Assembly: GCF_001591545.1 (NCBI RefSeq)
Contig: NZ_BCVC01000010.1
Span: 1 to 64,000, forward strand
Direction: 5' to 3'
Length of the DNA: 64,000 nt
Origin: Lederbergia lenta NBRC 16444
GTDB taxonomy: Bacteria; Bacillota; Bacilli; Bacillales; Bacillaceae_C
Shown here: piece after piece, positions 27,501 through 35,500 of the stretch
Position numbering within the stretch: the first letter of the stretch is position 1
How the letters are laid out: each line of letters opens with the position of its first letter
Position numbers and translations under genes: made by a program
Notes under the pieces: model-generated
What the model was told of the DNA's origin: nothing
Database searches by the model: none
What the model saw: the letters and a program-made list of their open reading frames with translations, nothing else

Positions 27501-27893
27501 TCAATTTGTTTCGCTAATTTCAATTCCTTCCTCACTATGATCCTCTACTGACTTTTCACCTTCCAATGCAACTGTTTCGCTTGCTTCACTTTGAGTATGG
27601 GATATTTCCACTGCTTCACTTTCATGTATTTCAAATAATTGAATTAACTCGTTGATTACCATATCGATAGCTTTTAATTCACCGACTAAAATTTGATTAA
27701 TTGATTGAAACTCGGGTTCATTTAACTGTTGCTTAATGGTTGAACGCTTAAGTTTCATCATTTCTAAAAAGGCAATTGCTCTCCCGCGACGGAAGGTTTT
27801 TGGTCCGCGTTGATGTGAACCTTCTTTACCTTTGTGACGTTCACCATGATGATGTCCCTCTTTCTTACAGTCCTTCTTTTTTTCATTTCTCAT
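27501..27893 (-). CDS. Hypothetical His/Lys-rich protein upstream of ABC exporter
   Basis: The product has 130 residues from ATG 27893, which has GGGAGGGGG upstream. The N-terminal 30 residues are Lys/His-rich (KKEGHHHGERHKGKEG), residues about 32-95 form a helical segment (KTFRRGRAIAFLEMMKLKRSTI..LNEPEFQSI..GELKAIDMVINEFI-like), and the tail is acidic (EGEKSVEDHSEEGIE). I do not recognise a named family. It lies in the same direction 427 bp before the heterodimeric exporter and has a striking palindrome-rich promoter, so a regulatory or accessory role for the exporter is possible but unproven. Confidence 0.6.
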   Translation of the reverse strand: MRNEKKKDCKKEGHHHGERHKGKEGSHQRGPKTFRRGRAIAFLEMMKLKRSTIKQQLNEPEFQSINQILVGELKAIDMVINELIQLFEIHESEAVEISHTQSEASETVALEGEKSVEDHSEEGIEISETN

Positions 27894-27911
27894 TATAAAT
27901 CCCCCTCCCTC

Positions 27912-27968
27912 GCATACAATTGTATACACATTATTATGTTGCCAATTGTATACAAATGCATACAAGTT
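27912..27968 (-). promoter_or_regulatory. Palindromic operator-like repeats
   Basis: Near-palindrome GCATACAATTGTATAC at 27912-27927, perfect palindrome TTGTATACAA at 27946-27955 and a further half (GCATACAA at 27958-27965) share the element TTGTATAC. They sit 20-75 bp ahead of the start of the His/Lys-rich gene, where a dimeric repressor (GntR or MarR type) would act. The regulator is not identified. Confidence 0.5.
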
Positions 27969-28282
27969 GTCAATCTGGTTTCATAATGTTTGTAAAAAAG
28001 GAAGGAGTGACTGGTAAATCTGAAAATAATTTAGTGACCCCATTTGCAAAGATACTTCGTAATCGTTATGTATTAACTGGCATTATTTCCTCCAAATATT
28101 GAAGTGATTTAAGGAAAATATTCTATGGAACTATGTATCTAAAGCGATGGAATTTTAATGGGTTAATGAGAGGAAAATTTATATATTGCTAAAAAAGGGA
28201 ATGCAGGATTGCCCGATGGGATCTGTCCCGTCAAGATGCTACCTAAATAACAACTGGATAATAAAATATGGAAGGTGACTTT

Positions 28283-28469
28283 ATGAATAAACAAGATCCA
28301 GGAATCTCCTTAATGAATTGTTTCAGTTACATTGTTTATCTTTAGGTATGTTCCTCATTTAATCATTGCCGCTATCATGGGAAGAAGTGAAGATATGTTC
28401 AATTTTGCTCTAGAAGTTACTCATTCTTATTCTGACATTCCAGAAATAGGAGTATTTGTTATTACTTAG
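28283..28469 (+). pseudogene. Possible frameshifted small membrane protein remnant
   Basis: ATG 28283 follows GGAAGGTGA and opens MNKQDPGISLMN; a one-base shift then continues as IVSVTLFIFRYVPHLIIAAIMG and a polar tail to TAG at 28469. The good ribosome site and hydrophobic middle suggest a former small membrane protein. I do not recognise the family. Confidence 0.3.
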
Positions 28470-28625
28470 TATATGTAGAATTAAAAAAGAAAAATAATAA
28501 CACTTAACTATTAAGATATCGTCCAGCGCCTGCATACTATAGTATATAAAAAGAACGTGTTTTGAAAAAAGCATGTGATCAAAACATACTGTCTTTAACA
28601 GGGAAATACTAATGAATAGATAGAT

Positions 28626-28659
28626 AAAAAAAAGCCCTTTACAAAGATATAAAGGACTT
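28626..28659 (-). terminator. Terminator after nhaC
   Basis: On the minus strand AAGTCCTTTA (28659-28650) pairs with TAAAGGGCTT (28641-28632), followed by eight T residues. It lies just past the NhaC stop. Confidence 0.85.
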
Positions 28660-28669
28660 AAATTTGTAT

Positions 28670-29965
28670 CTAGTTTTTTTGTTGAGAAAATCTCGGAAAA
28701 CCAATCAAAATTGCTATGATACCACAGATTCCGATAAGAACTGGATAGAAAGAATACTGCAAAATATTAACAGGTGATATCCCCGCAATCCCAGCTGCAA
28801 CTAACATTTGTGCACCATACGGTAGCATTCCTTGAATGGTACAGGAAAAAATATCAAGTAAACTGGCAGATTTACGCGGATCAATTTGATATTTATCCGC
28901 AATATTTTTAGCTAAAGGACCGGCAATGATAATTGAAATAGTATTATTAGCTGTAGATACATTCGTTAAGCTAATTAAACTCGCAATACCGAATTCCGCT
29001 CCTTTTTTTGACTTTATATTTTTAGTAATTGTATAAAGAAAATAATTAATTCCACCATTATACCGGACAACTTCCACCGTACCAGCAATAAGAATCGCTA
29101 AAAAGGACATTTCATACATTCCTGCCATTCCCTCACCGATATGTTGAAATATATCCATTACATGATAACTTCCATCCATTAGCCCAATCACTCCCGCAAA
29201 AACAATACCTATTGTTAGCACGAGAAACACATTGACTCCCATTAAAGCGGTAATAAGAACGAATATATACGGAATTATTTTAAACCAGTTAAATGACTCG
29301 GTTGCTATAGCTGCGTGCTCATTCATTGTTAAAACCCCGAGGATAATACATGTAATAACCGCTGCAGGTAATACGATGAAAAAGTTCACTTTAAACTTGT
29401 CTTTCATTTGTGTATGTTGTGTGCGTACGGCTGCAATGGTCGTATCTGATATAAAGGATAAATTGTCACCAAACATGGAGCCACCAATCACAGATGCCAT
29501 CGCAAGAGCAAGAGAAATATCCGTTTGTTCACTAATCCCCACTCCGATCGGAGCAAGGGCAACAATCGTCCCTACAGATGTTCCCATTGAGAGAGAAATA
29601 AAACAAGCAATAATAAAAATACCGACTAATAATAAATTGGGAGGTACAGCGGTCAAAGCCAGATTCACCGTTGAGTCTACTGCCCCCATTCCTTTGGCCA
29701 CTTCAGAGAAGGCACCAGCCAAAAGGAAAATTAAAACCATTAAGATGACATTAGAATTTCCTGCCCCCTTGCAAAAACTCTCTACTTTTTGATTCAGAGA
29801 TTCTTTTCGATTCATTGCTATCGCGAACGCTCCAGCAATAGAGATTGCAACGATAACAGGAAAAGCATAAAAGTCTTTTGTAATCAGACCGGAACCAATA
29901 AATAATATTAAAAAAACAAGAAACGGCAATAATGCAGCCGGGTTTCTTTTCTCGGTTGAATTCAC
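28670..29965 (-). CDS. nhaC: Na+/H+ antiporter, NhaC family
   Basis: The product has 431 residues from GTG 29965 (GGGG eight bases upstream), giving the usual N-terminus NSTEKRNPAALLPFLVFLILF; an ATG at 30028 would add 21 residues but has no ribosome site. About 11 membrane helices. SLSMGTSVGTIVALAPIG and GGSMFGDNLSFISDTTIAA are NhaC-family motifs with the polar/acidic residues that bind Na+ and protons. It would expel Na+ in exchange for H+ or, in MleN-like members, exchange organic acids; the exact substrate is not settled. It lies downstream of the DoxX gene on the same strand. Confidence 0.88.
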   Translation of the reverse strand: MNSTEKRNPAALLPFLVFLILFIGSGLITKDFYAFPVIVAISIAGAFAIAMNRKESLNQKVESFCKGAGNSNVILMVLIFLLAGAFSEVAKGMGAVDSTVNLALTAVPPNLLLVGIFIIACFISLSMGTSVGTIVALAPIGVGISEQTDISLALAMASVIGGSMFGDNLSFISDTTIAAVRTQHTQMKDKFKVNFFIVLPAAVITCIILGVLTMNEHAAIATESFNWFKIIPYIFVLITALMGVNVFLVLTIGIVFAGVIGLMDGSYHVMDIFQHIGEGMAGMYEMSFLAILIAGTVEVVRYNGGINYFLYTITKNIKSKKGAEFGIASLISLTNVSTANNTISIIIAGPLAKNIADKYQIDPRKSASLLDIFSCTIQGMLPYGAQMLVAAGIAGISPVNILQYSFYPVLIGICGIIAILIGFPRFSQQKN

Positions 29966-30060
29966 GATGGACACCCCACTATTTTTCGCATAAAAAGACC
30001 CCTTCTTTTTAGCAATAAGAAGAGGCATTCTAATAGTTTATACCATACTTTGTTATTCAT

Positions 30061-30624
30061 TCAAATATTATTGCTTAATGTATATTTAGAATTTCTTGAC
30101 CAAGGAGTGCCTAATAACGGCAGCGCCCAACGATCTAATCCGTACCAGCCTGCAACTTTCCAAGCTAAAACAAGCCATGTAGCAAGGATAAACAATAAAG
30201 GATTTGCGCTTAATGTACCTGCGAATAAGAAGGTAACATTCATTAAAGCACCAAAAAATGCAGCAATTCCTGTTAACAACCCTAATATTAATCCTAGTCC
30301 AACGAGTAACTCCCCATAAGCTACCATATATGAAAATACCTTTGCATTCGGAAGAACCGTATTCTCAAGGAAAGTAGCATACCACCCAGCTACATCCCCC
30401 CCTTCTTGAGATTTTGCTAATGCACCACCTACAAAACCTTGAAGGGCCGCTCCAGCATTTTTACCAGTCCAAGCATCACTTGTAACTTTCCCCCAACCTG
30501 CCGTTATCCAAGCGTAACCTACATATAAACGAACGATTAACCAAATAATTGCAGAATTTGGGCTGCTAAATAAAAATCTAGATACAGGATTTTCAGGTAT
30601 TATAATATTTCCTTTTTCCTTCAT
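30061..30624 (-). CDS. DoxX family membrane protein
   Basis: The product has 187 residues. AAGGAGG is followed by three consecutive ATG codons (30630, 30627, 30624); the third has the best spacing. Four membrane segments with the DoxX/DoxD motifs RLYVGYAWITAGWGKV, GELLVGLGLILGLLTGIAAFFGA and a C-terminal GLDRW. Family members are linked to thiosulfate:quinone oxidation in archaea and to oxidative-stress complexes elsewhere; the role in Bacillaceae is not defined. It has a partly hydrophilic insertion between helices 1 and 2 (GKNAGAALQGFVGGAL). Confidence 0.85.
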   Translation of the reverse strand: MKEKGNIIIPENPVSRFLFSSPNSAIIWLIVRLYVGYAWITAGWGKVTSDAWTGKNAGAALQGFVGGALAKSQEGGDVAGWYATFLENTVLPNAKVFSYMVAYGELLVGLGLILGLLTGIAAFFGALMNVTFLFAGTLSANPLLFILATWLVLAWKVAGWYGLDRWALPLLGTPWSRNSKYTLSNNI

Positions 30625-30780
30625 CATCATTCCTCCTTATTGGATTTAGAAAATTCCGTTTGTATTGTTTGTATATCCTTACGAAGATTCGATAAACCCA
30701 CCCCTTACTTTTAATTAAGGTATTTACTTACATGTATGAGATATGATAGTTTAATAATCAAAAGTGAAGGGGAGATTACT

Positions 30781-31236
30781 GTGGCAGAAGTAGAAAGTTT
30801 TCAACTTGATCATACAAAAGTTAAAGCACCATATGTTCGCTTAGCTGGTACGGAATCACATGAGAAAGGTAGCTCGCTACAAAAGTATGATTTGCGGTTT
30901 TTGCAACCGAATTATGATGCAATGCCAACTGCTGCTGTTCATACGTTAGAGCATTTACTTGCAACATATTTACGGGATGAGTTAACAGGAATTGTTGATA
31001 TTTCACCAATGGGTTGTAGAACAGGGTTTTACATGATTATCTGGGATGAGCATGATCCTAAGGATATTGCTGCTGCTTTAACGAAAGTACTCGAAAAAGT
31101 TATTACAACCGAGCATATTCCAGCTGTTTCTGCACTCGAATGTGGAAATTATAGAGACCATTCACTATTTGCTGCACAGGAATATGCAAAGATAGTTGTG
31201 GAAGCAGGATTAAGTGACGATCCATTTCGCGCTTAA
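30781..31236 (+). CDS. luxS: S-ribosylhomocysteine lyase (autoinducer-2 synthase)
   Basis: The product has 151 residues from GTG 30781 with AAGGGGAG seven bases upstream; the frame is open to 30736 but the family starts here (VESFQLDH). Zn/active-site motif HTLEH (residues 54-58), Cys79 in GCRTGF and Cys121 in ALECGNYRDH match the LuxS metal ligands and catalytic Cys. It splits S-ribosylhomocysteine into homocysteine and DPD, the precursor of AI-2, and so recycles the methyl cycle. It lies 600 bp ahead of an S-box-controlled homocysteine methyltransferase-like gene, fitting sulfur amino-acid metabolism. Confidence 0.97.
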   Translation: MAEVESFQLDHTKVKAPYVRLAGTESHEKGSSLQKYDLRFLQPNYDAMPTAAVHTLEHLLATYLRDELTGIVDISPMGCRTGFYMIIWDEHDPKDIAAALTKVLEKVITTEHIPAVSALECGNYRDHSLFAAQEYAKIVVEAGLSDDPFRA

Positions 31237-31278
31237 CTAGCTAAAATACAGATAGAGAATAGAGTGTGACAAATAAAA

Positions 31279-31338
31279 AACACCTTTAACAAGGATTTAG
31301 GAATAGATACCTGAAATTCTTGTTGGAGGTGTTTTTTT
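31279..31338 (+). terminator. luxS terminator
   Basis: AACACC-TTTAACAAG-GATTT pairs with an AAATTCTTGTTGGAGGTGTT arm, forming a long stem ending at 31333, followed by a T-run to 31338. Confidence 0.85.
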
Positions 31339-31425
31339 CTATCAAGTTATTAAATCTTTGTTCTTTCCAATTCCCATGTAGAAAAAACGATGCTTTTCTG
31401 TCTAATTTGATAAGGCATTAGCATA

Positions 31426-31551
31426 TTACTGGCTGTCATCCGGCTTTTACTGGCCGTCGCTAACCCTTTATTGTCCGTCATCACAAAATTACTGGCCATG
31501 GCGCAATTTTTACTGGCCGTCACCCCTACTTTACTGGCTGTTGTCATTATT
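31426..31551. repeat. Array B: six copies of the 21-bp repeat
   Basis: Units begin at 31426, 31447, 31468, 31489, 31510 and 31531, each starting TTACTGGCCGTC (with single changes) followed by 9 variable bases. The total is again 126 bp, as in array A 10.9 kb away, but the variable 9-mers are different. It lies between the luxS terminator and the S-box. Confidence 0.88.
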
Positions 31552-31654
31552 CATTGCCTATTTTAAATTTTTACATTATTTTGTTATTACCCTTGACAAA
31601 AAGGAATAGGAGCTGTAAAGTAAGAGTCAATTAAAAACTACATATATTTTATTT

Positions 31655-31807
31655 CTTATCCAGAGAGGTGGAGGGACTGGCCCTTTGATACCTCAGCAAC
31701 AGACTTTTTAAGTACTGTGCTAATTCCAGAAGCGTAATGCTTGAAGATAAGAAGAGCCGATAGCATAACGCCAAAACCTCTTCTATTTTCCAAGAAGAGG
31801 TTTTTTT
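31655..31807 (+). ncRNA. SAM-I (S-box) riboswitch with terminator
   Basis: The aptamer runs 31655-31751: P1 CTTATC (31655-31660) / GATAAG (31746-31751), then the conserved AGAGAGGTGGAGGGA, CTGGCCC, GATACCTCAGCAAC and GTGCTAATTCC blocks. The expression platform is a terminator, AAAACCTCTTCT (31773-31784) / AGAAGAGGTTTT (31793-31804) with T-run to 31807. The GAAGAG next to P1 could pair with the CTCTTC arm as antiterminator. SAM binding should stop transcription of the downstream methyltransferase-like gene. Confidence 0.97.
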
Positions 31808-31847
31808 ATATCAAAAAAAAATTAAAAAAGAGAGAAGGAATGTAACA

Positions 31848-32957
31848 ATGACAACTACAACATTAACGAAGGCACCATTCAGAGCGGATCACGTCGGAAG
31901 TTTATTACGTCCAGATAATTTGCACAAAGCAAGAAAAGACTTTAAAGATGGTGCCATTACTGCTGAACAATTACGTGAAGTCGAAACACAAGAAATTAAA
32001 CGGATCGTTGATAAGCAAATAGAAGTTGGCTTAGAACTTGTAACAGATGGTGAGTTTAGACGCCGATTTTGGCATACTGACTTTCTAGAGCACTTAAATG
32101 GAATAGAAGGTTATGTTCCTGAAGTAGGTTATGTTTTTAATGGAGATGAAGAAACAGAAAGATACAATGTCCGAAACGTTGGAAAAATTTCATTCAATCC
32201 TGATCACCCTCATGTTAAGGATTTTATTGAATTCAACAAAATTGTTGCTGGTCGTGCCGTTGCCAAACAAACCATTCCAAGCCCTAACCAATTATTTAAT
32301 GTAGGCATAAGGGATGAAAACATCTATCCTGACATTGAAGAATATGCAAATGATATTATTCGGACCTATCGTGATGCCATTCAAGCATTCTACGCAGCAG
32401 GCGTCCGTTATCTACAATTAGATGATGTTTATATTGCTGGACTTTCCTCTCCGGATATTCCTTTCAATGATGGCAAATATACAAGAGAATACTTAATTGA
32501 ATTAGCGCTCAAAGTAGCAAACAGTGTATTGGAAGGAAAACCAGAAGATTTAGTGGTCACAACACATCTATGCCGTGGAAACTATCGCTCCAACTGGGCA
32601 TTTCAAGGTAGCTATGGACTGATCGCCCCTACTTTATTTGCAAAAGAAAAAGTAAATGGCTTTTTCCTGGAATATGATGATGAGCGCTCAGGTGACTTTA
32701 AACCATTAGACCATATTCCAAATGGTGGAGCACAAGTTGTTTTAGGTGTTGTCACATCTAAAGATGGAAAATTAGAAGATAAAGAAACGATTAAAGCGCG
32801 AATAAAAGAAGCTTCGCAATTTGTACCATTAGAGCAATTATGTTTAAGCCCACAATGTGGATTTGCTTCCACACACCATGGCAACAAGCTAACAGAAGAG
32901 CAACAATGGGAGAAATTGAAGTTTATAGTCGATATTGCAAAAGAAATTTGGGGATAA
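31848..32957 (+). CDS. MetE-like methyltransferase (YxjG/YxjH family)
   Basis: The product has 369 residues, half the size of full MetE and corresponding to its C-terminal catalytic barrel. The N-terminal FRADHVGSLLRP and VTDGEFRRRFWHTDF, and the zinc-site segments HLCRGNY (near 239) and LSPQCGFAS (near 334) identify the YxjG/YxjH group of B. subtilis, likewise S-box controlled. It is expected to transfer a methyl group to homocysteine or a related thiol; the methyl donor is not established, because the folate-binding N-terminal half of MetE is missing. ATG has AGAAGGA upstream. Regulated by the riboswitch 40 bp before it. Confidence 0.92.
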   Translation: MTTTTLTKAPFRADHVGSLLRPDNLHKARKDFKDGAITAEQLREVETQEIKRIVDKQIEVGLELVTDGEFRRRFWHTDFLEHLNGIEGYVPEVGYVFNGDEETERYNVRNVGKISFNPDHPHVKDFIEFNKIVAGRAVAKQTIPSPNQLFNVGIRDENIYPDIEEYANDIIRTYRDAIQAFYAAGVRYLQLDDVYIAGLSSPDIPFNDGKYTREYLIELALKVANSVLEGKPEDLVVTTHLCRGNYRSNWAFQGSYGLIAPTLFAKEKVNGFFLEYDDERSGDFKPLDHIPNGGAQVVLGVVTSKDGKLEDKETIKARIKEASQFVPLEQLCLSPQCGFASTHHGNKLTEEQQWEKLKFIVDIAKEIWG

Positions 32958-32970
32958 TTAACTACTATCA

Positions 32971-33006
32971 AAAGAGCTCGGGAATGAATACTTCCCGACC
33001 TCTTTT
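32971..33006. terminator. Bidirectional terminator
   Basis: AAAAGAGCTCGGGAA (32971-32985) pairs with TTCCCGACCTCTTTT (33 bases to 33006) with one mismatch. It separates the converging methyltransferase and glycosidase genes and carries A and T tracts for both directions. Confidence 0.85.
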
Positions 33007-33015
33007 TAAAATCTA

Positions 33016-35448
33016 TTAGTATGTTATTGTTACAGGTCCGATCAATCCTGATGGTAAACTCACTTTATCCATATCATTTGCCTTTGTATTTGTTACTTTT
33101 ACTCTAATAGAATTGTCACCTTTTCTTAAGACGTTACCTAATTCAAATGTATAGGGTGCCCACATTTTCACTCCAATTTCTTGACCATTTATCCAAACAT
33201 GAGCTATTTCTTGGACTTCACCTAAATCTAAAGTAGCATAAGTCATATTGGATGTTTGGCATTTAATCGTTTGTTCATATACTAATGTTCCTGAGAAGTG
33301 CTCCATGCCTTCCCATTCTGTCCATGAACCTAAAGTTACTTCTTCCCTAATTAAATTGTTGAGACTAATTTTCCATTCTTCTTTGACCGGGACAGCTTGC
33401 TTATTATTTATTGGTAAAGTCTCTTGATATACCGGCTTTTCATTTGGATTAATGTAGAATATGATACTTTCTCGTCGCTGTAGCTGCAAAGGAACTCTAC
33501 TATTAGATTTGCGGGTCTGTATTGGGACATCTTCAATGGTTCCCTTCCAAGGATCCCATTTCTGAACGGATCCTTGACGATTTATTCGCAATGCCCCTTC
33601 ATAGTTTGTTTCTCCCTCATTCACTAATAAATAATAGAATTGCCCCTCCTTGTCAACTTGACTGATTCGAATGTCATCACAAGCGGGAACTAGATTTATC
33701 TCTCTTCTGACGACATCTTCCAAATCCCCACATACACCTTTAATGGAGGTAGATACAGCTCCCACAATTTTATTTTCCAACTCACCTAGAACAAAGACTG
33801 TACCACCATTTTTTATAAATTGTTCTAAAAACATGATTGTTTTACTACTTAATCTCGTAGTATCTTCTACTAAAATAACTCTATATACCTGTTTCTCTAT
33901 GCCTATTATTCCTTCATTTATTACACATTGATCCAAAAGGGATTCCTCTAAATAATTAAACTCTATTTGATTTTCGTATAAAGGTTTGACGATTTTCCAT
34001 GGTAAAAAGGCTTCCTCACATAAAACAGCTATCTGTGCTAGATTCACACTATCAGTCATTAACCAGCTTAGGCGTTTAATATATGTAGAAAACTGTTCGT
34101 AATATGGCCACCAAATATTATTCACACCTACATCTGGTGGGCGCTCATGACTCCTCGTTCTTCCTTCAATAGAGTAGTAGAAAGCATGAGGCGAAATTAA
34201 GTTGACGCCCCGAACAAAGAGCCAATCGAAGTACCATTTCATATCGCCGCCAGATAAATGCCAGCTATTTCCTTGCCCACAAACTCCAAGAATCTCGTTT
34301 AAATTACGTCGTCTGCCTCGATGTCTCGCAGCATCTGCCGAGCATTTTCCAGCGGTTGAGTGAGTTCCTACTAGTCCCTTTTCATCCTCTGGTGCAACCC
34401 AACGCCAAACGACATCTTGTCCCGGTATTTGAAAGTAATCGAGTAAACCAATGTCATCACTTGCAGCTGGATGCCCGGTTAGCGCAATTTGATGTTGCTC
34501 ACACCATCTGCTTAAAGGCTTATAATAGGCTTCCGACAGACGTTTATTTATAACTTTTTGGTAATTTTTTTGCAGAATAGGTGTTTCACCACCCACATCA
34601 AACCATAAGGCTAGTAAATCTATTTCACGATTTCCTTGTTCAAGATAATAAGCTAAAAGGTCATTTGTCCATGGTATTAATCCTTTGGATGCACCTCGTC
34701 CAAGAATATCAGGTTCATCCGTAAAGAAGGCCTGAATGGTCGATCCAAAGTGAACAGCCAATATCGAATAATAACGCTCATGTGTTAATTCAATAAACCT
34801 CTGGACCGCTAATGGATTAAGTAGATCTGCGGAAGCTGGAGCATTTTCTTCTCCATCATCCTCACCATCATGAATTCCTCGAATTGTCCCTTTCGAAAAT
34901 GTTTCAATCAAGCAGATGATAGACCAATTACCCTTGCTCGGCGGACAAAATTGAATTTCTTCACCGCTCCGTTGTAAACGCTTTATATTTTTGTTATTAA
35001 TTTGATATTTGGACCTCTTTTCAACCGCTTGAACAGATATAAGCTTTTCTCCCTCATCTAATGGAATAGTAATGTTTGTCGAGCCTTGACAATGAAACTC
35101 AAGCATCTTCAAACCACGGCTGGCATACTCGGGATGCCCACTCACAACCATACCTTTTGCTGAGCCTGAAGGATACATCGCTTCATCATATAAGATAACT
35201 CTCATACCAAGCCTTGCTGCCTCTTTGACAGCAGTTAATACAAATTCCATAAATGCATCAGATAAGTATTCTATATCTTTTGGAATTCCTAACCTAGGAT
35301 GTAATACAAATCCCATGACCCCTTTTTTATAGAACTCATGAATTTGCCGCTTAATTTCTTCATGAGTAAGCCTATCATTCCAAAACCAAAAAGGAATCGG
35401 GGTGAATTCATCCGATGGTTTTAAAAACGCATCCGTTAACTTGGCCAT
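33016..35448 (-). CDS. GH106-like glycoside hydrolase (alpha-L-rhamnosidase-like)
   Basis: The product has 810 residues without signal peptide, so intracellular. The N-terminus (FTPIPFWFWNDRLTHEEIKR, then GVMGFVLHPRLG and VILYDEAMYPSGSA) is the hallmark of the GH106/alpha-L-rhamnosidase-like group. A catalytic-acid candidate lies in AFFTDEPDILG. The C-terminal 110 residues form a jelly-roll carbohydrate module (VWINGQEIGVKMWAPYTFEL). Such enzymes remove rhamnose or other deoxy/uronic residues from plant glycans; the substrate is not fixed by sequence. The next gene upstream is a Gfo/Idh/MocA dehydrogenase in the same direction, 52 bp away. No sugar transporter is adjacent. Confidence 0.82.
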   Translation of the reverse strand: MAKLTDAFLKPSDEFTPIPFWFWNDRLTHEEIKRQIHEFYKKGVMGFVLHPRLGIPKDIEYLSDAFMEFVLTAVKEAARLGMRVILYDEAMYPSGSAKGMVVSGHPEYASRGLKMLEFHCQGSTNITIPLDEGEKLISVQAVEKRSKYQINNKNIKRLQRSGEEIQFCPPSKGNWSIICLIETFSKGTIRGIHDGEDDGEENAPASADLLNPLAVQRFIELTHERYYSILAVHFGSTIQAFFTDEPDILGRGASKGLIPWTNDLLAYYLEQGNREIDLLALWFDVGGETPILQKNYQKVINKRLSEAYYKPLSRWCEQHQIALTGHPAASDDIGLLDYFQIPGQDVVWRWVAPEDEKGLVGTHSTAGKCSADAARHRGRRRNLNEILGVCGQGNSWHLSGGDMKWYFDWLFVRGVNLISPHAFYYSIEGRTRSHERPPDVGVNNIWWPYYEQFSTYIKRLSWLMTDSVNLAQIAVLCEEAFLPWKIVKPLYENQIEFNYLEESLLDQCVINEGIIGIEKQVYRVILVEDTTRLSSKTIMFLEQFIKNGGTVFVLGELENKIVGAVSTSIKGVCGDLEDVVRREINLVPACDDIRISQVDKEGQFYYLLVNEGETNYEGALRINRQGSVQKWDPWKGTIEDVPIQTRKSNSRVPLQLQRRESIIFYINPNEKPVYQETLPINNKQAVPVKEEWKISLNNLIREEVTLGSWTEWEGMEHFSGTLVYEQTIKCQTSNMTYATLDLGEVQEIAHVWINGQEIGVKMWAPYTFELGNVLRKGDNSIRVKVTNTKANDMDKVSLPSGLIGPVTITY

Positions 35449-35500
35449 CGTGTCATCCTTTCACATAATCCATTTACCATTTTCAGCTTCATCGTCTCTA

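Larger units (their letters stand above)
27970..28669. other. Intergenic with possible gene remnant
   Basis: The 700-bp stretch carries no intact gene that I can support. It includes a possible short broken reading frame (28283-28469) and, at the right end, the terminator of the NhaC gene. Confidence 0.4.

Noticed and set aside
27920-28102. Plus-strand ORF opposite the His/Lys-rich gene promoter
   Set aside because: It starts inside the palindrome cluster, has no ribosome site at its start and resembles no protein.
31350-31547. Minus-strand ORF of 65 codons with TASK-like heptads
   Set aside because: It is the 21-bp array read as protein. The period divides by three, so any frame without a stop stays open; there is no ribosome site and the variable bases are not protein-like.
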